From the NCBI RefSeq assembly GCF_020379485.1, contig NC_063439.1:21700098-21764097 (forward strand): DNA of 64,000 bases. The letters run 5' to 3'. The position numbers and the translations under genes are program-made. Numbering within the stretch: position 1 is the first letter of the stretch; each line of letters opens with the position of its first letter. Origin of the DNA: Brassica napus. Lineage: Eukaryota; Streptophyta; Magnoliopsida; Brassicales; Brassicaceae. Shown piece by piece: positions 11,601 to 22,111 of this stretch. The notes beneath the pieces were generated by a model. It ran no database searches. It was not told where the DNA came from and was given only the letters and a program-made list of their open reading frames with translations.

Positions 11601-13293
11601 TTGGTCTATTCTCTTTGACCCCCATTTGTGATATGAGATTGTTTGCTTGCATTATAGGTTGTGGATGTTATGGATGAGGAAACAGCAGCTGTGCACCTAC
11701 ATTCTCAGTCAACTAAAACAAGTCACGATGGACCTAACAACGGTATCCTCAAGAGTCCTGTTCCTGACGAAACCATTCAGAAGCCCACCGAGACTCGTAC
11801 TTTCGGCACATTATTCCCCGGCCGGTGGGACCCGCCATCCAAAATCTACGATAAAGCTGATCACCCAAACAGCCCCGAGATTAGTCACATCCTCAATCAT
11901 GGTCTCAGGATATACGACGCAATCAGCCCTGACCTACCTCTTTCCCAAGGTCCAATATTCGACAATACAGCTGGTCCATCCTCTCCGACAGCCATTCGTT
12001 TACGGTTCTCACCACTTCCTTTCACTTCACTAACATCACCGGTCAAGAGCAATGAAAGTGGTCTTGGTTTCGCTAGCCACGCAACGACACCCAATGCATT
12101 TAAAGCCACAGCTTCGTCTATCTCGCCACCAGGCATCGGGCGTCCCACTTCTGCTGAGGAGGTATGAAACCAAGAACACTTTCAGTAACTTATAGTAGAC
12201 ATGTATAATTATATCATCTAATCACTTAAACTAAAGACCCCCCGCCACATGTTCCATCAGAACTCGAGGACCTTCTCGCTATGGAATTCATCGCATCTCC
12301 AGTGATTCCTGCTTTGGATCTCATCACCCCACTTCCACAGAAGGAATGGGACCTTTTCCAACAAATTCTTCGAGCCAACATGAATGTGTAAGATATTTCT
12401 AACAACAATTCCTTACTTCTTTCATGCCAATATTTACAGTGCATCTCCATTCCATCCCTTCTTCACTCAATTTCTGCCTGTCACAGGTTCCATTGTACTC
12501 CATCTGAATTCGAGTTTTCCAACAAATCTCTTCTCGACATCGCAGACCCTCAACAATGGACAACCACTTACGTAAGTCACACTCTCTGTTACATGTAAGC
12601 CTGTTATGTATTGTTTTAATCTTCCTTTAACTCCAAACATTGTTACATGTTCAGCAAATGCAAGTTCTCGTCCACATGCTCTCAGCAAGACACTCCGACA
12701 TTCTTCAGACTGAAAATGCAGCTTTCGCCCCACCTATCTTTTGCTCAGCTATCAACGACATTTGGGACGATTTCAACAAGTGTGGTAAGAAAAAGAAGGA
12801 TAGCTTCGTTTGGCCCCAGGAATTGATCGACATTGTTCTGTGCCCTGGAAAGAAATGGATGGAGGATATCTACACCATCTACACCCCTATGCTATGGAAC
12901 CAGTCTCACTGGGTTGGGTTAGCTATCAATCTTGATATGGGTTTAGTTGAAGTACTTGATCCTCTCCCCACCTTGAACGGAGCAAGACGCATGGCTAAGT
13001 GGATGAAACCCGTACTTGCTTGCCTCCCTTACCTTGTCAGGAAAGTTGCCAATTGTGAACTTACCCAATTCAAAGGTGTCAAGCCTTTTATCTGCAACCG
13101 TATCCCAGACATCTACATCAACACTCGATCCGGCGATTGCGGACCTGTGACAATGAAGTTCCTAGAGTTGCACTCACATGGTGATACATCACCTGGAATG
13201 GCTGGCATAACAGACCAGATTGTCGATGACATGCGCATGCAGTACGCAATGGACATCTACAAAACCATGGTGCTGCCTGCGTACTATGATTAG
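8682..13293 (+). CDS. MULE-borne DUF1985 + Ulp1/C48 cysteine protease, one nucleotide out of frame
   Basis: Eleven exons: 8682-8772, 9071-9981, 10124-10633, 10757-10834, 10920-11078, 11174-11350, 11448-11546, 11658-12161, 12237-12387, 12487-12571, 12655-13293. Exons 1-8 join in one frame (843 codons); exons 9-11 form a second frame. Exon 2 is a DUF1985 domain (PF09331-like). Exons 3-8 are acidic and low in complexity, with a Lys/Arg-rich stretch near 10320-10420. The last exon is a Ulp1/SENP fold with His in NQSHWVGLAINL, Asp in EVLDPLP and Cys in TRSGDCGP; the usual oxyanion Gln before the Cys is not evident. Exon 9 only fits if the six-C run at 12238-12243 had one more base, so this copy is probably frameshifted unless a non-canonical acceptor is used. 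Expected role: removal of SUMO-like modifiers, function in the element unknown. Confidence 0.75.
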
Positions 13294-13794
13294 AAGCTAC
13301 AACTACTGTCTCCACCCCACCTTTTGTGTGTAATATATTGGGGTTCTGGACTTTTTCTCTTTGGCACAACACCTGCCTTTTCTCTTATCTTATTCTCGGT
13401 TATGTAACACTTTCTAAAACTTTGAAAGCGCTTAGACTTGTTGATGTATTATGACTTGATTTTCAGGCCTCCATTATGGAAACGTTTGCATTTGCTATTG
13501 ATCGATTCTCTACTATATATAGCGTGCAAAGTGAACAATTTTTATACCCCATTTCACGCTTAAAATCAATCAAAGTTTTCTCATGTCCACATCCACTACC
13601 CCAAAACAATATCATCTTCCATGTCCACGACCACAGCCTACATTGCATCACGGACCTCATCGTAATATTCAATTCCATTAAGTCTCCTCAACTACAGAAT
13701 CCCTAAATACTTCTCAGCTACACTACTTCTCAGCTAAAGTAAATCTGATTTCACCTCTTTCCTACCCACCCTGTGCAAATCTCCTACATTAATC

Positions 13795-14402
13795 ATGAGC
13801 TCTTCCTCTTCCTCCTCACGGTCACATACAGGGAGACAAACAACTGGGATACCCACACGTTGTTGGTGTGGAGCTAATCTGACTACATTCGGCGCGCAAA
13901 CAAAGGAGAATCTTTTCCGCAGGTTCTATCGCTGCGAGATTGGGCTTAAGGTACATTCAATTAGGAATCTTCAATTAAAGGCTTCTATTGTTGTCTCATT
14001 ACATATTTTAAAAAACATAGATCTCATTTTCGTTCTCATTATCAGAGAAAAACCGAGCACCACTTGTTTAAGTGGGTGGACGAAGCCATTGTAGACGAGA
14101 TCAACATGGTAGATGCAAAGCACTCCCAACTGAAGGAAGATGTCGACTCTTACAAGATTTACACATCCAAACGTTTGGAAATCCAGGCCAAACACATCGA
14201 ACAAACACTCCATCAGCTCAAAATTCTAATGGATGCCAAGACCGACAGCTGTTGCACTCAGGACAGCCCTGCTTTTACCACAGAATCTACTCTTGCCTCC
14301 CCAACTGTGGCCGCTACTGCGTACAACCCATTGACCAACATTGCAGTCGCAGCCATTGCACTGGGAACAATGGCATGGATCTACGCTAGGTTGACCAACT
14401 AG
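13795..14402 (+). CDS. GRF-type zinc-finger protein with coiled coil and C-terminal membrane segment
   Basis: Two exons, 13795-13950 and 14046-14402 (donor AAG|GTACAT, acceptor TATCAG), give 170 aa. After a Ser-rich start, residues about 22-60 form a GRF zinc finger: GIPTRCWCGANLTTFGAQT, RRFYRCEIG and the continuation KTEHHLFKWVDE. A charged helical stretch follows (about 65-110, KEDVDSYKIYTSKRLEIQ), then a polar linker and a hydrophobic segment NIAVAAIALGTMAWIYARL ending two residues before the stop, so a tail-anchored protein is possible. GRF fingers bind nucleic acid in other proteins. It lies 500 bp after the protease gene and is convergent with mudrA. The frame is intact. Confidence 0.8.
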
Positions 14403-14897
14403 ATTAGATGATATTTGGATGTGCCTATGTCTCTGTTGCAAGACTCTTCGTCTATGTTATCACCTAATGCTTTTGTGTTTAAGATTACTATGATTTCGAT
14501 CATTACCCTACTGCACTTTTATTAGTACTTTCAATTTCATTTCATTTCGGGACTAGTCTCCATAAGTACAACTCCAATGTGAATACCATAAAACACAGCA
14601 ACAACCATCCCTCACCATAATGTAGTCAACATAAAACAAAGCAACAACCACATATATCTTTTTGTCCACATCCACATAAAACACCTAATAAGGATATAAT
14701 AAATCACCAAAGAAGATATCTGAAATCCAACAAACATGCCTCATCACCTAAATCATTATTGTTTGCTCTAGATATATTGTTTCAAAAAAGGACCATCAAG
14801 AACAACAATAACAAAACAACTTATGTCCTCAGCATCGGACATACAAAAACAAACTCCGCCGTAATGATCCACAAGATAACTTCATTCAGCTACACGC
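14403..14897. other. Convergent intergenic spacer inside the MULE
   Basis: AT-rich 3' flanks of the GRF gene (plus) and the mudrA gene (minus). No further gene is seen. Confidence 0.5.
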
Positions 14898-17710
14898 CTA
14901 GATGGGACAAGCGCAATTAGTCCGGTTGTGTCCAATCCCCCTACACCTCCCACATTTGTTCTGACTCAACTTCTTCTTCGGTACCTAAAACAATACAAAC
15001 AACCCTTTCTTCATCAGCAACGGTCCGTTATACATTTTATGTCTAATAAATCATTTAAACTCACCTTGATCTCCCCCGTGGAGGGAATGCGTGACTTGCG
15101 ACGACGCCCAGGCTGCCTCTTTGTGATGGGAGGGTATACAACCATATTGCTTACTTCTTCAGGTATGTCTACATTCCTTGGATCTTCATCTGGATTTATC
15201 ACACCTGCATATGTCTCCCTCCACACATATGTTTTGTACCAATGACCGCACAGTGTTTCCGTTGACACTCCAAGCCCGTTAGCTGCTAGTATTGCATGTC
15301 CACAGGGTATTTTGATATTATCAAAATACTTACAACTACACTTCCTCTCCGCTAGCATAACCTTGTCTGACCTCCCAAATTTTCCTAAAATCTGACAAGT
15401 CCACTCATTGACAGAATTTATGTAACTCCCCTTAACAGTCGCCATGTTCTTTGTCATCTCTTTGTCCACCTCTATAGCAACAGCGCCACTGTGTTTCTCC
15501 GCCTTCCTCCTACGCGCACTGAACCACCTAGTCATCATTCTCTGAATGAACTTAATCAACTCTAGAATGTTGGCTCCTCTACCTTTCAATAGCGCATTAT
15601 TCAACTGCTCAGCAATATTACTAGTCATGATGTTATATCTTTCACCCGGAAAATTTACTCTTGACCAACGAGCTGTACCTATTTTTTCCAAATACACCCC
15701 ACATGCACTGTTAGCGGCCCTGATCTTCCCATAAAGATCTTTGTACTCACGTGGCTCATGCGCCATGGCTGTCTTGGTCACCATTTCTGCCAAGTGCTTA
15801 CTTGAGAACCTTGAATTCACGTTTCTTGCCAAATGTACTATGCAAGCTCCATGTTTGGCTTGCGGATAAATCTTGCTCACAGCATTGGAAATACACACAG
15901 CCCTATCTGATATTATGGCTAGACTGGGGGAATCGCTTAAAATCCTCTCCACTTTCTGCAAAAACCAGGTCCAAGCATCCTCGTCCTCAGCGTCCACAAC
16001 GGCAAAAGCTAGAGGGAAAATCTGAAATTTGCATCCTGCCCACTAGCTGTCAAGAGAACTCCTTTGTACTTGCCGCTAAGATGGGTACCATCTATCACCA
16101 ACACATGGCGAAGCTTCCTAAAACCACTTATTGAAGCCCCAAATGCAAGGAACAAGTAAAGGAAACGTTCATCGCCATCGTCGTCTAAATCTGTCTCCAA
16201 ATCCGCTATTGTACCGGGATTTGCCAATTTAAGCATGTACAGATACTCAGGGAGCTTCAGATACGCATCCTCATCAGAACCACGCACACCCACAATTGCT
16301 TTCTCCTTAGCTCTGTAGCACGTCATATACGAAGCATTCACACGCAGGTCTTCCAGAAGTAGTTTCTGCAAATCACGCGCAACTGGAGCCTTCTCCGGGT
16401 TCCCAAACTTTGCTTTGTACACGGCAGCTATGACACGAGATGTTGCTCTGCTCTTGTAGCCTTGTCTGTATTCAATGGGGGCACAGATGATCAAGCTGAG
16501 CCTTCCTTATCTCATAGTAACCACATCCCCGGATCTCGTGCGCAGTTACACGCCAATCACATCTCTTGTCTGGACACTCCACAACAAATGAATCAACTTT
16601 CGTTCTCGTCTGCGTGAACTTGAACTGTTTTTTTATTGCATAAATTGCCAAAGCAATCTGACAATCTTCCTTGCTCCCAAATATCTTCCCAACAGCTATC
16701 TCACTGTCATGTTCGTCCACATCCATGTCTGGGATCTCTGACACATCATATTCTGTGTCGTCGAACATTGGAGGAATATCAAACTCCTCGTCGTCAACAT
16801 CAGCGAGTTTACGTGCAGGTCGCCTTTCCATATTAACCCCAGCCTGAAGGCCACCACCTCCTCCCATCCAAGGATTGTAATCCTCCGGCTTCAGTGGATT
16901 TTCATTCTTATCTCCTCCGCTTGACCCCCCAACCTCAACATATGTTCTAGGACCCGAATGTTTTTTCAGTCCTTCAACAATCTCATCCTCGTTAAACACA
17001 ACATTAACGGCATTGGAACCTCCGTAATCTCCAGCCAACAACGGGTCCCAAAACTCCTGGTCGTAACCTCTGGGCCTCAGTTCTATCTCGTCCAAAACAA
17101 CATCTCCTTCACTGTTAGCTCCAGAACTCAAACCACTATCCTCCACACCGCAGCTGCTCTCTCCTCTGACTCTCTTCCCACTCATCAAATGTTCTTCCAC
17201 CATCTCTACCTCCCGTACTAAATCATCATCTTCCTCAAGGTTTATCACCTTAGTCACTGAAGCAGCTGGTGGAATGCAACCCCTTTTAGATGACCCAGAC
17301 GAAAATTTTGCTGCATCTGGTGACACAAATCCCATATCTGTGTCATCCACAACATCACTGTCCACAATTTTTGGCTTCTCTTTAAACTGAGCAAACAGAT
17401 TCATCGCCCCGGTCACCTTAAGATGCTTGCAGAAATACTTCACAGTACCATCATTTGTAATCAGCACCGGTGGGGTCCTAATCCCAGTTGCAAGCTCCAG
17501 GCTTGTTGGTGGTCAGTAGCTCAACAAAATACCATAACGAGCTTCATCGACCACAAACTCCCGCAGAACATTGCGTTCAAGATCCACACAACCAATGCCC
17601 TCGTACACATGCACCATACGACCCATTCGATGCTTCTCAATGATGAAATCCCATTTTCCTCCATCCCCACACACCCACTCTCCACTTAGAACCAAACATT
17701 GGTCGTCCAT
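14898..17710 (-). pseudogene. mudrA-type MULE transposase, disabled by one stop and two frameshifts
   Basis: The frame starts MDDQCLVLSGEWVCGDGGKW at 17710. The N-terminal third is acidic; a MuDR DNA-binding region (KQFKFTQTRTK...CDWRVTAHEI..YYEIRKAQLDHLC) lies at about 16500-16640; the MULE transposase domain (VLVIDGTHLSGKYKG, AEDEDAWTWFL, IISDR, KHGACIVHLARN) at about 15700-16100; a SWIM finger (CSCKYFDNIKIPCGH) at about 15290-15350. An 80 bp intron (14985-15064, GTGAGT..TTTTAG) leads to a last exon with a CCHC knuckle (CGRCRGIGHNRTNC) ending at 14898. Lesions: a TGA where family logic expects Trp at 17513-17515; one extra base in the five-G run at 16477-16481; one missing base near 16022-16026. 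The frame resumes cleanly after each. Confidence 0.85.
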
Positions 17711-18135
17711 CTTCAAAGCTAGCTCTTTCACAAACTAAAACAAAAATTCAAAATTAAAACGATTATAGTTAAACGTTTTGAAGCAAATCTAAACAGATTT
17801 TACGTCTTTGGTTTTAAACAAGAAACAACTAAAAACTCACCTTTCTTCGCCTCCCTGCTGCAGCTCCTTCTCCTTCAACCCGGAAGATAACATGCATTTA
17901 TTACCTGACCTACCTTTTTCAAACACAGTAAGCCCCGACCATTGGATCGCTTTCAATCCTACGGTGGCTTTTTGTCTCCCAAACCAAAATAAAAACCTTA
18001 ATATCTCATTTAAGGAAACACGTTGGTCCCCACAAAGCTGGCAGCCATTTTATAATAATAAAACTAACTCATCACTAACCAAAGCAAAAGGGTGTATGAG
18101 TCAAAACACATAGGAAGGGAGAGGAAGAAGTGTCC
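17711..18135. promoter_or_regulatory. 5' flank of the mudrA gene up to the right MULE end
   Basis: A probable 5' UTR intron acceptor (TTTTGTTTTAG on minus) lies just upstream of the ATG at 17710. The rest is non-coding and presumably contains the transposase promoter; no TATA was pinned down. Confidence 0.4.
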
Positions 18136-18200
18136 CTCAAGTGAGATGTGTCTAATGAAGTAAAAAAAGAGAAATAAGTGTCTCATACAGTAAGTCTCTC
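18136..18200 (-). repeat. Right terminal inverted repeat of the MULE (approximate)
   Basis: It contains the inverted copy of the 18 bp core at 18146-18163; beyond it GAGACACTTATTTCT (minus strand) corresponds to the outer part of the left repeat. The border is uncertain. Confidence 0.65.
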
Positions 18201-18803
18201 ATTACAGAATTCCAAAATATTTTAATAATGGGTGTGATAAAAAATTTATCGCGGCATTCAAATATGGAGTAAGATTTGGAAAGTTCCACAAGCATCATGC
18301 ATGGTCCTAATCTTTAATACAAGCACAGTAGTCGTAACTCGTTAACACTTTCGATAGCAGGCTGGAAAATAAATATTGTAATCAGCATTATGATTCTTTT
18401 ATTTTTCCCACGAAACGAGCAGCATAATTTACGTTTGATTAATTAATCATTTACATTTCACTAATAGATGCTATCATGCATTTTCAATTGAGCTTGACTA
18501 TCGAGTGACAACGAAACCTTGTTAAAAGATATAAAAAGTATCTGAGAAGATTTCATGTTCTGACTCCTGAATATATAAGAAGTTTGAGATCGTTTGTTTT
18601 TCTTGCAATTTTGAATACATATCAACCGGACTTTAGAAAGCAAGATATTTCTTTTTAGGAATTCATACTTGTTTAGGTTTGTGGTACCACTTGCTAGAGA
18701 GTAGATTCGCTTATTTGTCACTTGTATGTTCTTTCCACAAAACTACCACCAAGTCCTGTGGGGAGAGGCTTGAGAGTTAAGAAAATAGTACTATTAACTT
18801 TAA
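18201..18803. other. Short AT-rich spacer between the MULE and a Helitron
   Basis: An 86-codon minus frame (18461-18721) has no recognisable family and no promoter features, so it is not called. Nothing else is seen. Confidence 0.5.
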
Positions 18804-18841
18804 CTAGATTTTTTTAACCGCGCTACGCGCGGATAAGATAT

Positions 18842-20100
18842 TATATGTATTTCTCAATTCTGAAAAATAATGTATAATATTGTATTATATTATTTAAAGA
18901 ATATAAAATAAGACCACATAATATAAATATAGTTTTTATATTTTCTTTGTGAAAATCATTATGTTGTTTGATTGTTGTACTTAATTCACATATTTGCATA
19001 GATATTTGTGATAGATGAATAACTATATTTTTATTATCAGTAAATAATATATATTTATTATATAATATAAGAAAAATGGAATTATTTACTTTTTAACAAA
19101 CTTGTCTCATGTTGGGGACTCGGTTATAGACATATCATATTCGAATGAAACATTTTTACACTTATCAATCTTCTTAACAATCAAGAAACAAATCTGAATA
19201 TCAAAACAATATCTCATACGACCTCTTTGTGGAATAACTGCTCTGAAGAAATTGAATTTATGCATCAAAAAGGACTGGAAATGGATGTGCATATGTGTTA
19301 TCTAAGTCAGCTTTACAAAAAACTATTTATAGTTCATATATCATTTATGTCCATCCTATTTTTTTGTCCATCATTTCTTAAACATCTTGAAATAAGTAAT
19401 GCTAATTAATAATAAACTTTTTACACACAAAATAAAAATCAAATTTGTCTAATTATCGCTTAATTTGTCTAACTGATATATGTATTTCTCAATTCTAAAA
19501 AATAATGTGTAATATTGTATTACATTATTTAAAGAATATAAAATATGACTTCATAACATAAATATATTTTTTAAATTTTCTTTGTGGAAATCATTATGTT
19601 GTTTGATTGTTGTACTTGATTCACATATTTGCATAGATATTTGTGATAGATGAATAACTATATTTTTATTATCAGTAAATAATATATATTGATTATATAA
19701 TATAAGAAAAATAAAATTATTTACTTTTTAAACAAACTTGTCTCATGTTGGGGACTCAGTTATAGACATATCATATTCGAAAGAGACATTTTTACAGTTA
19801 TCAATCTTCTTAACATTGAAAAAACAAATCTACATATCAAAACAATATCTCATACGATCTATTTGTGGAATAACTACTCTGAAGAAATTGAATTTAAGCA
19901 TCAAAAAGGACTGGAAATGGATGTGCAGATATGTTATCTAAGTCTGCTTCACAAAGTACTATTCATAGTTCATATATCATTAATGTCCATCTTATTTTTT
20001 TGTCCACCATTTCTTAAACATCTTGAAATAACTGATGCTAATTAATAATAAATTTTTTGCTGGAAAAAAATCAAATTTGTCTAATTATCGCTTAAATATT
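18842..20100. repeat. Tandem duplication of a ~636 bp unit inside the Helitron
   Basis: Unit 1 (about 18842-19455) and unit 2 (about 19477-20094) are offset by 635-636 bp and align throughout with few differences; for example AACAAACTTGTCTCATGTTG occurs at 19095 and 19731. Each unit contains a less AT-rich block (19095-19330, 19731-19965) that gives short frames on both strands; no family was recognised. Confidence 0.85.
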
Positions 20101-20228
20101 TTATTAATATGGTCTAAGAAGCTTTTAAGTGATATCATAGTTTAATTTATTAGTTTTTTTTTGTTAATTTTTAGAGGTTTTTGTATTTAAGATTTTTTTC
20201 CATATTAAGCTTCTATTTCTTTCACAGA

Positions 20229-20230
20229 AT

Positions 20231-20268
<38 letters not shown>
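20229..20268. repeat. AT dinucleotide microsatellite
   Basis: About 20 uninterrupted AT units lie within the Helitron. Confidence 0.9.
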
Positions 20269-20270
<2 letters not shown>

Positions 20271-20537
20271 TAAAATTACCATCAAATCAGTTTTACTTAT
20301 TTATTATTTTGTTTTAACGAAAATACACTTTTTAAATAATTTAATTTAAAATAAAATGATATATTAATTTGCTGTATTTTAACAATTTCATTGATTTAAT
20401 TAATTTGCTTTGGTGGATAACTTAAAAAGTTTTCATATGAATCGGGGAAAGTAAACTTATGTTGTTATATTATATTTATTTTGTGTATATAGAATCTATA
20501 TACAATGCTAGTGTAATAAAGAAAGAACATTATTTTT

Positions 20538-21139
20538 TTGTAACTTCAAAAAGATACATTATTACAATTTGAAATGAATCAAAATTGAATAAAATGATAA
20601 TTAAATATTTGTAAATCTAATTGTTTAGTTGGATTCTCATGAAAAAAAAAAATCGATTGGTTAAACAAATGTTTCAAAATTTGTTGTGGTATTGTTTTGT
20701 CTATAAATTATAAAATTTATTGAATTAATATATTTAATTATTGCATCCTTAAATAATATTTTATTAAGACATTAGAAAAATATGTTTTGAGTTGTTTTGT
20801 CAAATTGTACAAAAATCTATGCTTTTTCATATTTGTAACTTCAAAAAGATACATTATGACAATTTGAAATTAATCAAAATTGAATAAAATGGTAATTAAA
20901 TATTTGTAAATCTAATTTTTTTTTATCTTGTTTAGTTGGATTCTCATGAAAAAAAATCGATAGGTTAAACAAATGTTTCAAAATTTGTTGTGTTATTGTT
21001 TTGTCTATAAATTAAAAAATTTATTGAATTAATATATTTAATTATTACACCCTTAAATAATATTTTATTAAGACATTAGAGAAGTATGTTTTGAGTTGTT
21101 TTGTCAAAATTTTACAAAAATCTATGCTTTTTCATATTT
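20538..21139. repeat. Tandem duplication of a ~296 bp unit inside the Helitron
   Basis: The block beginning TGTAACTTCAAAAAGATACA near 20540 recurs near 20836 with scattered substitutions. Both copies end in CTATGCTTTTTCATATTTGT, and a third fragment of that end is at about 21203-21225. Confidence 0.85.
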
Positions 21140-21389
21140 GTCACGAAAATTTATATGTTAAACTTACTTTTACAAAATTCTTAACTTTGTCACGAAAACA
21201 AAAATCTATGCTTTTTCATATTTGTCAACGTTCTCACACTTTCTAAGAATATATTAACTTAGCCACTTACTTTTTTTTTTTTACAAAACAAAGTATCGGA
21301 GTCTTGAAAGTTGAATTCATATTATTGTAAATGTACATAAAAGTTTGTGATTATATATTTAGTGGTTTTTTATATGTGTCCAAGAAAGT

Positions 21390-21455
21390 GTCAATGGCTT
21401 AGTTGTAACTGTCTTATATATATATCATACCAATCCGGGTTCGATTCTCACCTTC
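21390..21455 (+). repeat. tRNA-like A-box/B-box pair near the Helitron 5' end
   Basis: TGGCTTAGTTG (A-box-like) is at about 21395-21405, and about 45 bp later GGGTTCGATTCTC (B-box-like), as in RNA polymerase III internal promoters of tRNAs and tRNA-derived SINEs. The intervening sequence is AT repeats and no cloverleaf can be drawn, so this is a tRNA-derived relic rather than a tRNA gene. Confidence 0.5.
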
Positions 21456-21930
21456 GCATTGTTTTTTTTGTTTTTTACGAAAAATAAATGAGATGACATG
21501 GCAATTTCGGGTTCTCTGATTGGTTGATTTTTTTATCTTATGTGGACACCCTCTCCATGGCTTATATCCCCTTTTAGTATAGTATAGATTTATCCAAAAA
21601 AAAGTATTAACTTTAGCATTAAATTGAAGCCAGTCACATGTTACCATCACCACCATAACTAAAAGCATATCGTTGACCTTTTCGGGTTCAGAGAATTTAA
21701 TCAGTCTGTTAAATTTTAAAATTATTATTTGGATCTGTCTCGAACAAAGCATCCGTATTCCGTACATATATCTTAGATTTTGATCAAGTTAACACGTGGT
21801 CGTATTCATGAACTGCCAACAAGAGTATAGGGCTACGTGCCTATTTACACCTCATAACTCAAACAAGGTTCATAATATTTTACAAGTAGTATTGTAAAGC
21901 TCTACGAGAGTGCAAGTGCACGGCTAAGGA

Positions 21931-22021
21931 AAGATTTTGTTCTATAAAAGACTAACATGAAACAAGATTTTGTTCTATAAAGACTAACATGAAAGATTTT
22001 GTTCTATAAAGACTAACATGA
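21931..22021 (+). repeat. Three tandem copies of a 29-33 bp unit
   Basis: AAGATTTTGTTCTATAAAGA plus CTAACATGA occurs at 21931, 21964 and 21993, nearly identical. It lies in the gap between two Helitrons. Confidence 0.9.
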
Positions 22022-22111
22022 AACACTACAAGTGTAGAAAAGGATCTATCTAGTAATCTAAGACTAACAAATACACATTGATTTTCATGTTTCCGCATCT
22101 TATATATTAAA

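Larger units (their letters stand above)
8320..18200. mobile_element. Mutator-like element (Kaonashi-type, ULP-carrying MULE), ~9.9 kb
   Basis: Matching inverted sequences flank three genes. An 18 bp exact match, TTACTTCATTAGACACAT, is at 8345-8362 and inverted at 18146-18163; similarity extends outward through a GACAC..TATTTCT-like stretch and inward through TCTCAC.TGAG.GACAC, so the terminal repeats are degenerate but at least ~50 bp. Inside are a DUF1985/Ulp1 protease gene and a GRF zinc-finger gene on plus, and a mudrA-type transposase on minus. MULEs carrying ULP-like genes are known in Arabidopsis as Kaonashi. The exact outer borders and the expected 9 bp target duplication were not resolved; ends are good to about 20 bp. 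Confidence 0.8.
18804..21588 (-). mobile_element. Non-autonomous Helitron, 2.8 kb, minus orientation
   Basis: The 3' end (low coordinate) has a perfect hairpin, CCGCGC-GTA-GCGCGG on minus (18818-18832), followed by CTAG at 18804 before a T. The 5' end begins TCTATACTATACTAAAAGGG on minus at 21588 after an A. Both ends fit insertion between A and T. No RepHel frame is present. The interior holds two independent tandem duplications, an AT microsatellite and a tRNA-like box pair, all listed separately. Confidence 0.8.

Noticed and set aside
18461..18721. 86-codon minus frame in the gap between MULE and Helitron
   Set aside because: Basic, no domain, no promoter or splice context; chance frame in AT-rich DNA is more likely.
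19107..20045. 60-codon frames on both strands in the duplicated Helitron unit
   Set aside because: They overlap on opposite strands and carry no recognisable motif; the tandem duplication explains why each appears twice.
20229..20268. AT run as a promoter or origin element
   Set aside because: Pure dinucleotide microsatellite without other signals.
21391..21451. A functional tRNA gene
   Set aside because: The A- and B-box-like motifs are present but the arms cannot pair into a cloverleaf and the middle is an AT repeat.
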